Position numbers and translations under genes: made by a program
Assembly (NCBI GenBank): GCA_020631735.1
Contig: CM036223.1
Span: 4,812,191-4,876,190 of the forward strand
Direction of reading: 5' to 3'
DNA: 64,000 nucleotides
Source: Saccharum officinarum
Lineage: Eukaryota; Streptophyta; Magnoliopsida; Poales; Poaceae
The notes under the pieces: generated by a model
What the model saw: the letters and a program-made list of their open reading frames with translations, nothing else
Databases searched by the model: none
Told to the model about the DNA's origin: nothing
Part shown: piece after piece, positions 33,919 through 46,947 of the stretch
How positions within the stretch are numbered: the stretch's first letter is position 1
Layout: each line of letters starts with the position of its first letter

Positions 33919-35183
33919 TGTCGTGTACCACAATTAGGGGTACCCAAATTAAGGTGGAAAACCGTCCGGCTCCCCCCAAAAAAGCAAACTAAAAGCTAAT
34001 CTACCATGTCTAAGGGAAAAATCAACTAGAGAGGCATACGGGCTAAATTCACCCTTGCTGGGCCTCTAGCAAGACGTGTGAGCGAACCAGCCCATCTCCC
34101 CGCCGCATCTGAGGCTTCACGCCGAGGGGGTCTCGGAACACCTCCGGCTCACCCAAGGCCTCAGCTCTGGGGTCTCGGACATAGGCCAACCTACGACAAC
34201 ATCGTCGCCTCGTCCGAGCCCCAGAAGACGGCATTATCCATCTCTGCCTCACCCGAGACCGGCCTGTGACGCCGCTCTCCCATTGGCGCGCTCGAGACCC
34301 CCTATGACGTAACCCACATTCTCGCGTCTGCCCAACTGGACAGGCCAGGAATGACTGGGGTCAAATCAACATGCCATCGTCCATAACAGGCATGGGGAAG
34401 AGCTGCTGGTCACTGTACCACCCATACAGGCACTATACACATGATTCGTGTCGGCGCGGCGTACGAAGCGTCACTCTAGGCCACTATTCCCACGATCGGC
34501 ATAAGATCGCACCATAATTCCCACCTCCGAGGCCTCGGCCCTCTATGCCAAGTCAAACTACAAGGACGAGCACACCAGCCACAAGACAAGGTATGACAGG
34601 CGCATCGCTACAACACCAAAGGACAAAAACCACTCCCTCAATAGTGGCGCACATGCCTGGACATGTAGCAACAGTGCCAGATGTACCAATGCCATGCCTC
34701 TACAGTGCAGACCACGTCACCACCAGATAAGGCCCCCCCGAGGCCTCTGGGCTCCTTCTCCAACAAAGATCGCACCTCGTACTGACATCTTGTAACCCTG
34801 CACCTCCTTAAGGCTATAAAAGGAGCATGCAGGGACCATTCCAAAGGGGGAGAAAAAGAAGAAGAGACTACGAGCAACGAAACAACACAAGACACACGCA
34901 CAGACAACTCTCCTGGACCTCGCGAGGTCTCCAGCAGAGTTAGACACACTCCACTCACACCTTGAGACCTGGGAGCTCCTCCCTCTCTCACCCGCTTGTA
35001 AGCCCTATGACAGGCACTTCGGTGCAAGATAATACAGAATCCTCCTCCCCCACTAGACGTAGGGCATTTCTCGGCCCGAACCAGTATAAATTGCCTGTGT
35101 TCTTCTTGCACACCATTCGGACCCCCGACGCGCAGACACACATTACTCGTTGGTGCTAGAACCGTCGTTTCTTACACCTGACA
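33919..35183 (+). repeat. 5' LTR of element D
   Basis: 1,265 bp, starts TGTCGTGTACC and ends CCTGACA. It carries TATAAAAGG at 34815-34823, which would start element RNA. Confidence 0.9.
34815..34823 (+). promoter_or_regulatory. TATA box in D 5' LTR
   Basis: TATAAAAGG, repeated in the 3' LTR at 39806-39814. Expected core promoter for element RNA. Confidence 0.65.
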
Positions 35184-35850
35184 GTTGGCGCGCTAGGTAG
35201 GGGAGCGTTTGCACATCACGGCTAACCAATTCTACAGGGTTCTAGATGGCTACATCGTCTCATACCCACCCGACGAGCATATCCTTGGTGGCCAGAGGCA
35301 ACGCCAGCCTCACTCCGGGCTCCCACATCTAGTTCGGGAGTCTCGAGTTCATCATCACCAGGGAAGGTGACAATCTCGACCTCGTCTCACTGACCGACAC
35401 GCCTGCCAGCTTCCTCGAGCCTGTGGTCGACCTACGGTGCCGATCCGATGAATTGAAGAACACATGGCCCGATGAGTTTAGCCTGCCTGATCTACCACGA
35501 GCTGCTTAGTCCTATCGTGACAGAAAGGTTCACAAGACATCAACTAATGCTTACCATCTCAGCCCCAAGGCAGGTGAGGTCCAGAGGACCTGCCACAATA
35601 GCTCAGGCACGCCATCGTCGACACTCTGGCATCAACGGAAATGAGCTCCAACTCTGACTTCTGCGACTCCGACCACACCAACGACTACGGCGACGACTAC
35701 CAAGGTAGCACCGGCTTCGCCAAGCTTTAGAAGATGCAATGCTTTTTACGTATCAACAACTATCTCCTCAATGACGAGTCATGCAACGATGACTTCATCG
35801 ATCGCTTTGACGGCTACGAGCTCTAATGGCCGTGAAAGGGACAACCAGGT
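35184..35850 (+). pseudogene. Element D gag-leader remnant
   Basis: After the primer-binding site, broken plus-strand frames have an acidic, aspartate/serine-rich composition (FLEPVVDLRCRSDELKN in one frame). This resembles the N-terminal leader of gypsy gag polyproteins in grasses. No capsid domain or zinc knuckle is present. The remnant cannot encode a working Gag. Confidence 0.45.
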
Positions 35851-36955
35851 CCCAACGCAGAATTCGGTTTGCCAAAACCCGCCCCCCGTTATCTCTATTG
35901 TTAAATTCCGCCTTTTAATTATTCCTAAAAATCTATATGAACTATTTTTGAACTCCCTTGTAATATCGTAAGTTTAAGTGCATCACGTGTATGCATCATA
36001 CATGCCTCAAGCATGCCTTATACATATGTCATGCCTCATCATCTGCACACAGTCCGAATCCGGGCCCGGAGATCATAGGCTGGCTCTGCGAAAGGGTTTC
36101 GACAGCCGCTCCAGCCCAACAGAGTGAGGGATGGTATACGGGGAGTGGCACGATAGAGGCCAACATCCAGGTGCCTTGAAGCACCATACGGGACTCCCCG
36201 AACCATGTTCGAGCCTTGAAGGACACTGGTTTTAAGGGTTTTTCATCGGAGAAAGGCAACAAGCCGCCGGGGTCATACTAGAACGACCCTGGTTACCCTG
36301 AATCGGTCATCGAGGGTATGAGGTCGGTCACTAGATACCTACGTCAGATCCTCAGCGAACGGGATCCAGGACCTCATTCGAAATGAAATACCCGCTAGCA
36401 ACTCAAAGGGACACCACAAAAAATGGCCCTATTCGAGATGGATGACGTGCCGCTGTCCAACCCCTCCTTTGCAAAAAAGATGCGAGAGGGGAATGCATTG
36501 GGCCTCCTAACTGGATTAGACCCACGGGTCTTGATTTTTGGAGGTCCAGTTTCATATGCACGGTCTACCGAGGCCCGCCGAGACCTAAAGTATGGGGATG
36601 GATCACCCAGAGCCTAGATGGTGCCCAAGGGGCAAAAAATTCCGGCCGATGGACGTCCCATCCGCATGCTAATCTCAGGCGTCGCTGACCCCACCTCAGG
36701 CCATGGAGCGGCAGGGGTCATGTCGATGTTAAGACCCTAACCGTGCCTCGGGGCACGTACCTCCCCTAGGGGACTCCGCCATGCACGCCACCGGCGGTGC
36801 TCCGGTGGCTTCCCTTACTAACCAAACGGATTTCACAGAAAGAATGACAAAGGAGCTTAAAACCACCACGTTAGCACAGCTCATCATGCGAACAAAATAA
36901 AAAGATGCCATGCGTCGCTAGCTGATAAATCTAACAAAATAAAAAAGAAAAAGCC
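35851..36955. other. Element D interior without gene
   Basis: About 1.1 kb between the gag-like remnant and the antisense gene. It has short GC-rich frames only, and no domain recognised. Confidence 0.4.
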
Positions 36956-37671
36956 CTAAGGGGAAGCATCGTGGGGGAGCTCCACAAGGATCTGCTGGGC
37001 GGGGATGAGGGCGGCCACCGCCTCCTTGGCTAAGCCATAGCACGCCACCAGGTCCTCGTGGAGGCGCAGCGGCTCCTCCGCAGGGAAACCATCAACCTCG
37101 GTAAGGTCGGCTCCCACCGACAACTCCGCCATAGCCAGGGAAACCCCGGTGCTACGGCGGATGCCGCTCTCGATAGCGGCGGTGACACGACGGCGCGCGG
37201 CCCAGAGCCGGTCCTCCCTAGTACCCGGGGTGACCCCCAGGTAATTCAGGAAGGCGTACACCGCGGTGCGGAGACCCTCTAGCTCCATGGACACCCCTGG
37301 CACATGATTCCATTCACGATTAGAGGGGAGATGTAAACAAAGAAGGAAGAAAACAGAAGGGAAGAGAACTCACCAACGCCACGGTGATCAGCGTGGTCCA
37401 GCTGACGGAGGAGGACATCCACCCTCCCTTCAACGTCTGCTGCCGCCGCATGAACAAGCGCCGGCTCCTCCGCCCACTCCACCCTCGCTCCCGACGGGCT
37501 GGCCTTAGCCCTAGGGAGGACATGGCGAGGGCAGAGGCTCACCATTGAGATGTCGCCAGTGCGTAGCTGGCGGCCGCTCCCCGTGAAAACCCGATCGCCC
37601 GTCCGGCGACGCTGCGCCGCCGGGGGACCGTCCACCTCCTCGGACCGCTGCGGAGAGTTGTCGCGCACCAT
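36956..37671 (-). CDS. Antisense gene of element D, two exons, about 213 residues, function unknown
   Basis: Exon 1 is 37671-37374, ending at donor GTGAGT. Exon 2 is 37296-36956 after acceptor CAG, and the frame is kept across the intron. The product has an arginine- and proline-rich N terminus, then a helical segment (VEGRVDVLLRQLDHADHRG). Its second half carries LRTAVYAFLNYLGVTPGTR, EDRLWAARRRVTAAIESG and CYGLAKEAVAALIPAQQIL. I do not recognise the family with certainty. Similar proteins are antisense passengers of grass gypsy elements in my recollection. A second copy is at 62700-63418. A TATA-like TATTTATAC lies upstream on the same strand. Confidence 0.6.
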
Positions 37672-37749
37672 CGAGATCGTGGGATTGTGCTAAGAGATGG
37701 TGGAAGTGGAAAGTGGCAATAGGTGTGCGAAGAACAAGTGCCGAGCCGG

Positions 37750-37758
37750 GTATAAATA
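37750..37758 (-). promoter_or_regulatory. TATA-like box upstream of D antisense gene
   Basis: TATAAATAG on the plus strand reads CTATTTATA on the minus strand, about 85 nt before the start codon at 37671. It is near-palindromic, so direction is not certain. Confidence 0.45.
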
Positions 37759-37759
37759 G

Positions 37760-38910
37760 GATCCAAGCAACCGTTCGGCTGCACGGCTACACAGGACCAT
37801 CAATATGATCGCGGGACTTGAGCCCACATTCCCACTTCCCATGAACCAAAGTGATGGAACCACCCCCTCCACTCCCCTCGAATAAATCTTGATGTTCCTG
37901 CTCACTGCAACGCACTCGTTTAACTCCCAATACCACGGGCTCTCGGGCTGACGATGGGCCAAACAAGAGAAGCATTTTCCAAAATTAGGTTTGGCCCAGA
38001 AGGGCCTCCCCCACGCTCGACTACAAATCATGTCAAAAACCATGTGGTAATGACTAGCATGGCCCATCGACTTCTGATCAAAACCAAGAAGCTCAAAAGC
38101 GGAAGCCGCAGGACATTAGCAGACAAAGCCATTGCAAAGTAAATGGCCCTGGCGACCAACCCCACCAGGGGGATGGTCGAAGGGACCAACTCTCTGAGAC
38201 CCCTCAAACTGCCGTAGGGCATAGGGCTCGGGGTCTAGTTCTACCATACCCTTGGCACTCTCACTCAACTCTGAGCCCCTCTGCAACCGAAACCCGAACA
38301 ATAATTCCCGGTGCACCACCCTAAGCTACGTCCAGGACCCCTGGGCGTTGAACAGTGGGATCCCATCGGAGGGAGGCACCGAGCCCTCAGAGCCCATCAA
38401 AAAGATCTGAGGCCCACTGAATGACCCTCGGGTGACCCGGAACGAGCCTTAGGATCACTAGCCGACCCTAAGCGAACAGGGTTCGGACCTCCACCCGGAC
38501 TTAACCGTTGGAACACTTCCGGAAATGCTACCGGCGGCCCGTCAAGATTAGCATGGCATATTCCTCCCCTCCTCTCGACGAAGGAGATGCACGAAAGACA
38601 TGAAAAAAAGATGAGGCGGCCTTGACCGACCTCTCGCCATGGGCAGAGGCTTGGGGGCTACCCTTGCACTGAGGCTGAGGCCTCAGATTTACACTCCACA
38701 CCAGGTTAAGACCTTGGAAGCATATCATATCCTTCCAAGGCCTCGGGGGCTACACCCGGCGGGCGCGCTCGCGCGCACCCCCTGAAAAAAAAGCAGCACA
38801 AAGGCAAGCCGTGGCCCCAGCGACGACCTGGCCAAAAGCACGGCAAAGAGCAAACCCGACGGACAGCCTCTGGAGGAGTATCCCGACTCCTCCACAGTCT
38901 CAGGGGCTAC
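37760..38910. other. Element D spacer up to 3' LTR
   Basis: 1.15 kb, no supported gene. It ends in the polypurine-like CAGGGGCTAC before the LTR start at 38911. Confidence 0.4.
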
Positions 38911-40176
38911 TGTCGGGTACCACAATGAGGGGTACCCTAATTAAGGTGGAAAACCACCCGGCTCCCCAAAAAAGCAAACTAAAAGCTAATCTATCCCGTC
39001 TGAGGGAAAAATCAACTAGAGAGACCTACGGGCTAAATTCACCCTTGATCGGCCTCCAGCAAGACGTGTGAGCGAACTAGCCCATCTCCCCACCGCATCC
39101 GAGGCTTCACGCCGAGGGGGTCTCGGAACACCTCCGACTCGTCCGAGGCCTCAGCTCTGGGTCTCGGACACAGGCCAACCTACGACAACATCGCCGCCTC
39201 GTCCGAGCCCCAGAAGACGACATTATCCGTCTCTGCCTCGCCTGAGACCGGCCTCTGACGCCGCTCCCCCATTGGCGCGCTCGAGACCCCCCTATGACAT
39301 AACCCACGTTCTCGCATCTGCCCAACCGGACAGGCCAGGAATGACTAGGATCAAATCAACACACCATCGCCCAAAACAGGCATGGGGAAGAGCTGCTGGC
39401 CACTGTACCACCCATACCGGCACTATATGCACGATTCGTGCCGGCGCGGCGTACGAAGAGTCACTCTGGGCCACTATTCCTACGATCGGGATAAGATTGC
39501 ATCGTAATTCCCTTCTCCGAGGCCTCGGCCCTCTATGCCAAGTCAAACTACAAGGACGAGCACGCCAGCCATAGGACCATGTATGATAGGGCGCATCGCT
39601 ACAACACCAAAGGACAGAAACCACTCCCTCAACAGTGACGTACATGCCTGGACATGTAGCAACAGTGCCAGAAGTACCAACGCCATGCCTCTACAGGACA
39701 GACCACGTCGCCACCAGATAAGGCCCCCATGAGGCCTGTGGGCTCCTTCTCCAACAAAGATCGCAACCCGTACTGACATCTTGTAACCCTGCACCTCCTT
39801 AAGGATATAAAAGGAGCATGCAGAGACCGTTCCAAAGTGGGGAGAAAAAGAAAAAGAGACCACGAGCAACAAAACAACACAAGACACACACACAAACATC
39901 TCTCCTAGACCTCACGAGGTCTCCAGCAGAGTCACACACACACTCCACTCACACCTTGAGACCTGGGAGCTCCTCCCTCTCTCACCCGCTTATAACCCCT
40001 ACGACAGGCACTTCAGTGCAAGATAATACAAAATCCTCCTCCCCCACAGGACGTAGGGCATTTCTCGGCCCGAACCAGTATTAATCGCCTATGTTCTTCT
40101 TGCACACCATCCGGACCTCCGACGCGCAGACACACATTACTCGTTGGTGCTAGAACCGCCGTTTCTTACACCGACA
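38911..40176 (+). repeat. 3' LTR of element D
   Basis: 1,266 bp, starts TGTCGGGTACC and ends CACCGACA, followed by GATTT (40177-40181). TATAAAAGG at 39806-39814. Confidence 0.9.
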
Positions 40177-40181
40177 GATTT

Positions 40182-43100
40182 ATTCCAGATTCTTGAAGAA
40201 TCTTTATTTTTAATACATAGTAAGATATTATAAGTCTGTATTTCTAGCATAACGGGGAAAGTATTGCTAGTAACACCAAATATATTATATCGGTTTTCAG
40301 AGGATACTTCCACTCCAAATCTTCAGGTGGACAACGCCTTATATCACAAGTCTATATACTCTCATAGTAAAAGCTCATGAAATGCACATGTGCTTATATG
40401 GTATACCTTTGTTCCTTTCAGTTCCTCTTTTCATTCTTATCTCTCGGGTCATATATGGGTCTTTATCCCTTCCAAGAAATTCACTTATTTTGGTGCATTC
40501 AGACTTATAACCATATATTCCTTCAAGGAAAATCCTTCAGGGAGTTATTATATTTATGGGGGGATCATTTCTCTAAAAGACAGTATTAGTATGAGATTTT
40601 GATGTTGCTTTTCATGGATTTTCATAATCCCATAACTGCATATTTTGATTCATGCCATTAGCCAGATTCATTATATAGCGGAACATATTTTAGAAAACTC
40701 ATGCCAGAACTAGTCTCTATTAGGACCTTTTGAACCATCGGTTTTCACCACCCATTATTCAACGATGACCCATAAGTATCTGAACATCAGGTTCAAGATA
40801 TTCACTTAGCGATTTTTGGTTCAGGCTCAATTGCATGTTTCATTTAACTCGATATATGAGAGCTTCAAGCACTCTTGCTATGGACTTTGTTCCTGAATCC
40901 GGGTTCTCACAAAGAGACACATTTAGCAATTATAGAGGCAAACAAGCGTCGGCATATATTTTCTGACTTTAAACATCTTTGTTATTTCTCAAAATGATGG
41001 ATCCATTATTGTTCCATATTTCTAGCTTTATAGTACGCGCATTGCTAGGAATTTCATCTTCAGGATGAACCCCATCATGAGGTGACTCACCAGCAGGGTG
41101 ATTTCTCAAGAGTATGAGAGGAGTTTTGTCACACTAATGTGAATTTGCTTCATGAACATATGCTTTTGACTTAGGCCACTAGATCTTATTTGCAGGCGTC
41201 CCCGCAGAATTTGACCAAAATGCTGAGGTCAAGTGGATATGAAATTAATCCTAGGTATATCCACATCTACTTCGGGTAGAAGCATTCGTTTAGATTTTAA
41301 CCAATTTGGTTGCTCCTCATTAATATAAACAATTATCTGGCATAACTCCATGCTATATAATATAGGAGTGTAACTAAACAACTAGTTTAGTTTGGATTTG
41401 TGCGTTTTGATTTATAAATATCAAGGCATTTCATAAAATGGGCATTTATCTCCCCTAATGCTGAGATATTTAATAACATACTAAATTCCCCATCCACCAA
41501 CTTCTAGTGGTGTATATGTATGCTTCAGTGGTGATTCATTTGGGAAATATTACACACTTTATTAGTGGGTTTATTACTATTTTTGTATGCAGTGAGCTCG
41601 GACTTTATTAATGTAGTTGCATGAATATTGCGTGTTTTTCCTACTAAGGAGGAGTATCCTCTACTTCTTATTGAGTCCATAACTTATGATGGATTATAAA
41701 CTATTCATCTGCATGTTCTTGGTTCAACAAATGTATATGCAGCCTTCTAGGCTTAACACCTATAGTTACGGATGTAACTCATAATTTAGCCATAACAATC
41801 CTTCTAGGACTAATGCTCACCAACTGTTGTATAATTGATAATTAACCTATCCATTGCAGATATCAACCTTCTAGGTCATATGCATGAGAAAAGACAATAA
41901 TGGGCGCATTGTGCTTTTAGACGCGTAGAGCTTGGTGTGCATAAGTATGATAGCAAAAATATGGCATATAGTCATGGCTGCAAAGCAGAAATTTTGGATG
42001 TAGAGTAATATCATAGTCCAGCTCTTTCTTTTTTTAATTGCCCAAATTTGACCCAATTACTCATATGATATAGAAAAATTGAGTCATATATTGCAACATA
42101 TTTCATGTTCTATATAAAGCATGGCTAGGATTAACTCATTGTTCAACATGAAGTGAAGCTGTTAAATAGAACACATAAGACAAGAATTTTCATTTATGTG
42201 GGAAATGTTATTTTTAATGCAAAGTCATTTACTTAAGCACAAAAAATAGCTTCTTGGCAAGTGCAACATGACCAATATTCTTTTAGGATAGACTCATAAG
42301 TGATAGCGCAACTTTCATAGGTAAAAAATACATGTAAGAAATATCATCTCTAGCAACGTAGTTGCGAAGATCCATGTGGCCTTTTAGGGCCTAGGATAAC
42401 TATTATAATCATTAATTGGTTAAACCAAGTTGGCTCATAGGGATTTAAACTTGTTTACCTGCTTGCCATCTTTTGGTAGTTGCCAGGTAGTTCTTAATAA
42501 GTAGGTGGGATGTGACATACATAGCTACTAGCCGATATATTGTCGCATAGAGTAGTCATGCCATATAGTTGCCACTTTCATTATTTTGTCCTTTATGGGT
42601 GAACCCATATAATTTGGTTCACTTTTCTTATAAACAATACAGTGGTTCCCCTCTACGATGCCCACTGTCATAATTTCAGCGACCATGGATACCTCTAATT
42701 CAATATCTTAATATGCACTTTGGGCTTCGGTCCAAGAAAGGACATACATTGCTCTTCATCGGGAAGAGAATTATTGTGCTTTCGCACTAAAAAAACCTCA
42801 AAATAGTATTCCTTTTGGTATTTTTGTAGCAATTTCATGTTGCCTAGGGGAATGTATTATATATTAGTTTAAAGTCACAAAACGTTGCTTTGAAACAAAC
42901 CTTAATTAGGATGACACCTTCTGCAGCAGAGAGACAAGGGCAAACATGTTGACTACAGGTCTTGTGTTAACCCGACTAATGTTGTAAGCCGGCATTATCA
43001 TGTTTGGCAAATATACGTAGGCAAGGTATTAGTTCCCCTCGAGGGAAGTTACAAATGAATTCAAAATTCAGGTCCTCATGCTATGGTTTTTCTTCAGGTT

Positions 43101-44916
43101 ACTTCAGGTAAATAAACCAAAAGCAAAAGAGAGCGTTAGAGAGAAAAAATGGTCATATATATGCAGCTACAGGCCGCCATAGGATTGCATTATCATGGAT
43201 ACTGATGTGTACGACTGCGGCAACAGACGGGGCGCCACTAGTTAGCGGCACAACAGCGAGCATATACCCACGTCAAGCCATATGTGCTTGTGGGAAGGAC
43301 GACAGGGCGAGTGCACGTCTCAGTCTTAATTAACAGAAACATCAATTATAGACCATAAAAAAATTATCTGTGTCGGACTAATAATTACCCAACTTTAATG
43401 GTCAAGACAAATGCATTCTTCAAGATGCGATTTATTCATACCTTGTAGGGGATGCCAATTTGATCTACGCCACATGCCGCGTAGGGTAGTGGTTAGTAGA
43501 TAAATACCGCGTAGGGCGTTTGGCACTGTCGTAGATTTGCCCGCTTGATGACGATACATGTCACTGCAGTGCAGATTGACAACTGGTAGAAGTAGTATAG
43601 TCGATGCCGAACGTTTGCACGCCTGGTGGTGGGGATGGCCGACAACAGTACGTCCAACATGTGCTTGTTCAAGACAAAACATATCGATCTACTAGCATGT
43701 ACATATGTGTAATCTGCAGGATTAATCTAGTAGAATGCAGAATCTATTCTATTGTCGACTCTATATATCGAAAGACAAACATGATTAAACTGCTATAGAA
43801 AATTCATCTACCAGCAAAATAAATATACAAGATTGATTTATGGTAGAAAATATATAAGAAAATATATTGACGGAATTTATCGGCAAACCGTAACCTGTCA
43901 ACTTGATGACGAAGCGATGCCGCAGAACGAGTCGAACAACCGCGACTCTGGCCTTTGTTCTTTCATTCATTCGAACATGGAGTATATGCATGTACTAGCA
44001 CGTATATGCATTTACTAGGTAGGTGGGGGCGCTTCGCCGCGCCCGGATTCTTGAACGTGTATGAGAGTAATGTTGGTTGCTTTGATCAACATCATTTCTA
44101 TAATGAGATCTGTTTTGGTACTGTAAACATAATTTAGGCTAGATGGTACGGTATTATACTGTGAAAGAAAAAGAACAAATAGTGACTTAGATGGTGAATG
44201 TGGTATACATCACCGAGATTTTTCATGCACTACATCAGAGTGCCTATACTAATTAATAAACAGACGTGCAAATGCTGGGGGAAACCATTAGCCACAGCTG
44301 ACCATAAAAATAGAGAAGTAAACAATTAGCAGCAGTTGAACTGCTATTTTTTGTAGAGAATGTGGAGTAAAATTCTCAGAATTGTTGTTTACATGAATAT
44401 GCTCAATCTGATAATACATTATATTAAGGAAAATATACGGTCCTTTGCCCTCTGGTAGAATGAGAGGACACGTCAGATAAGATTCATCTATGGAGATGGA
44501 TAAATGGATGCATGTATAACCGAGATGCGTGGCTCCATCCTGCGATATTAAGTTCAAAGCTGAGAGTGTAATTTTACTGATGATGTGTACCTTGGACAAT
44601 ACAAAAACGTTCGTCATGATCATCAGCGAAACTACAACTTTATCTATGATCACCATAAAAGATGTCCAGTTTCTTGGATCCAGCATTGAAGATAGATATG
44701 TAAAAGAGATGAGTGAGCAGGATCATTACTGCCCTTGTATGTAGATTGGTCTGTGGTCTCCCTTTTGAATATGGGAATCACTATGATAGTATGATCTGTT
44801 TATTTTGTACAAAAAAAAGTGGCAAGAATGAGGCAGTAGTGAAACAATCTCTCTATTTTAGCGCCTTCTATTCAGGACACCTACTCTTTTCGAGGGAAAG
44901 GTCTATGTTCTATTCA
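40182..44916. other. Long AT-rich stretch without recognisable gene (probably element E interior, at least in part)
   Basis: 4.7 kb with only short frames on both strands. The first 2.8 kb resembles the copia 3' noncoding style seen at 33065-33918. The remainder, from about 43090, changes composition. No RT, integrase, RNA gene or host exon was recognised. Confidence 0.4.
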
Positions 44917-45045
44917 GGCCCTGTTCATTCGGCTTATAATCCGTCTTTTTCAGCTTATTTTTTCAGCCGGAACAGTATTTTTCTCTCACAACAAATCAGC
45001 CAACAGTGTTTTTCAGCCGGCTTATCAGCGCAGCCGAACGGCTCC
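44917..45045. mobile_element. MITE copy 1 (about 130 bp)
   Basis: Terminal inverted GGCCCTGTTC...GCCGAACGGCTCC, with interior GGCTTATAATCC, CAGCCGGAACAGTATTTTTC and CAGCCGGCTTATCAGC. The same interior recurs at 46552-46666. It is a common small non-autonomous DNA element type in grasses. Target duplication not clear. Confidence 0.65.
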
Positions 45046-46551
45046 ATATTTATACTTAATGCTCTGCAATTGAGCCAGAAACCATACTAAGAATTTCTCA
45101 GGGGTAAATTCATTGAACAAATCCATCCAGTCTTAGGCGAGAATGGCATTTTGACTCTATACCCTTGATTCCACAATTTATTTAGAAAGGACGGCAAAAG
45201 CTTTGCCGCAATTTTTATTAGAAGAAGAACAAAAAAAATGTGACGGTCCAGTGATCAGACACTATGACTATTGATCAATTGTTTAGAAAGGAATGGCATT
45301 TTGACTCTATACCCTTGATTCCACTATGAATATTGATCAATTGTAGAAGAATTCATGCATAGAAATAAGAGCCATAATTTAAATGGGTGGCAGGTGTTTG
45401 CATTGGACGCGGAGTTGATAACTGTAGTACCACATACTATGTTCTTATGATATGATAACTGCACCATGATCAGGCACCCAAGCAGCTTAGTATTTTAAAT
45501 ACACCATGACAGCAGCATATGGAGAACATGAGCGTTTCTACCGGTTTTATTTGCAAAAGTAGGAATGCACGTGGCACCTAGCAGAGTTAACCCAACAGGA
45601 TTGTACTTATCATAGTGAAATGCTCATTATCTGTAGGTTTCAGTGGTAGAGGCTGAGGTCAGGGAAGCAAAATGGAGGAGAAATGACACTGATAGGAGAT
45701 ATACAACCTTGTTAGGGGATTCAATATGGCACTGGAAAAGGTACACAGTTTGTGCTAGCAAGAATCTACCGTAGCTTACATAACCAGAAACAAAAAGATC
45801 ACTGCAGTTTTTTAAAGCAACAGAGTCCTGCAACTTTTGTGTCGGAACAGAAAAAAATATAGAAGTAACAAAATCAACATATCATTTTTATTTACCCTAC
45901 CATCTATAGTTTGCCTCATGTCATGAGAAAAAGGAAATAATGGATCATCTGCATGGAAGGTCATCCCTATTTCTTTCTTTTTATCCAACTGGAAGCTTGT
46001 AGCAGTGGAAGAACAACAATTCTTGATGAAGTCCTTATCAGCAAACCAAGAAGCTAATTAGGGACCTCATAAGTAGCAACAGTAATGTAACTGTGAAATG
46101 AACAATGTGTAGATTATTACCTTATTGTAGCCAACCTTGGAATTGAAATGGAAATGTTCTGTTTTTTCAGCAAGCACACTATGAACATACACCTGATAAA
46201 TTCTGTGTTTATGAACATTAGCTATCTGTGGTTCATGAAGTAGCATAGTTTCTGGATGGACCTGTAGGCAAAAGAAAAAATAACAATTTGAGTGCCTAAA
46301 ACTGATGTTGATGAGATTAGTTACACATCAAAGTGACTAATATTGCTTAGGTGCACACTCACCATGTGTTAGAATGCAAAAGCAGAACCATGGATTGATC
46401 GATAAAGATTCCGTATTGCAGGAAAAAAAATACGGTACCTAATTGAACAATACATTCAGATTCTATCTCAGCCAAACCCAGTCTTAGGTAATCAATGCAA
46501 GCAGTCTACCTTCATGGAGGACAGCTACAACCGGAAGCCGAGATTCCGTTG
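45046..46551. other. Intervening sequence, no gene seen
   Basis: 1.5 kb of AT-rich sequence. A GGCATTTTGACTCTATACCC segment is duplicated at 45144 and 45294. No supported coding region or RNA. Confidence 0.4.
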
Positions 46552-46705
46552 GTCCGGTTCATCCAGCTTATAATCCGTCTTTTTCAGCCGGAACAGTATT
46601 TTTCTCTCACAACAAATCAGCCAACAGTATTTTTCAGCCGGCTTATCAGCACAGCCGAACAGGACCGGAACAGTATTTTTCTATCACCACAAATCAGCCA
46701 ACCTG
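46552..46705. mobile_element. MITE copy 2 plus a fragment of a third
   Basis: 46552-46666 repeats the copy-1 interior, with ends GGTCCGGTTC...GAACAGGACC. 46667-46705 repeats the GGAACAGTATTTTTC...CAAATCAGCCAAC part alone, as if truncated or mis-copied. Confidence 0.6.
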
Positions 46706-46730
46706 GTGGGAAGCACAGGAAAAAAAAGCA

Positions 46731-46947
46731 GCAAGAACAGATATGCCTGAACACCGGCCGATGCGCTCAGGGCAGACATTTGGATGGAGGCACCTCCTTG
46801 AACAGGCCAGCATGATCAGCAGTGACAGGAAAATCATAAATAAAAAACGGCAAGAACAGAACTCGTGTACCTGACGGCTGCCTGAACACTGGCCGATGCG
46901 TCTAGGCCAAACATCTGGATGTAGGTATCTCCTTGAACAGGCGAGCT
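46731..46947. repeat. Imperfect tandem duplication
   Basis: A unit with GCAAGAACAGA, GCCTGAACAC, GGCCGATGCG and CTCCTTGAACAGG occurs at 46731-46810 and again at 46851-46947, with substitutions and a small insertion. Confidence 0.7.

Larger units (their letters stand above)
33919..40176 (+). mobile_element. Element D, non-autonomous gypsy-like LTR element (6.26 kb)
   Basis: LTRs at 33919-35183 and 38911-40176 are flanked by a GATTT duplication (33914-33918 and 40177-40181). The primer-binding-like GTTGGCGCGCTAGGTAGGGG starts at 35184. The 3.7-kb interior has only a short gag remnant on the plus strand and an antisense two-exon gene on the minus strand. There is no RT, RNase H or integrase. 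It must therefore depend on a relative for movement. The LTRs differ at many positions, so D is older than B. It sits inside element E. Confidence 0.9.

Noticed and set aside
44288..44686. 132-codon minus-strand frame
   Set aside because: No domain, no homologous copy, and composition like surrounding AT-rich noncoding sequence.
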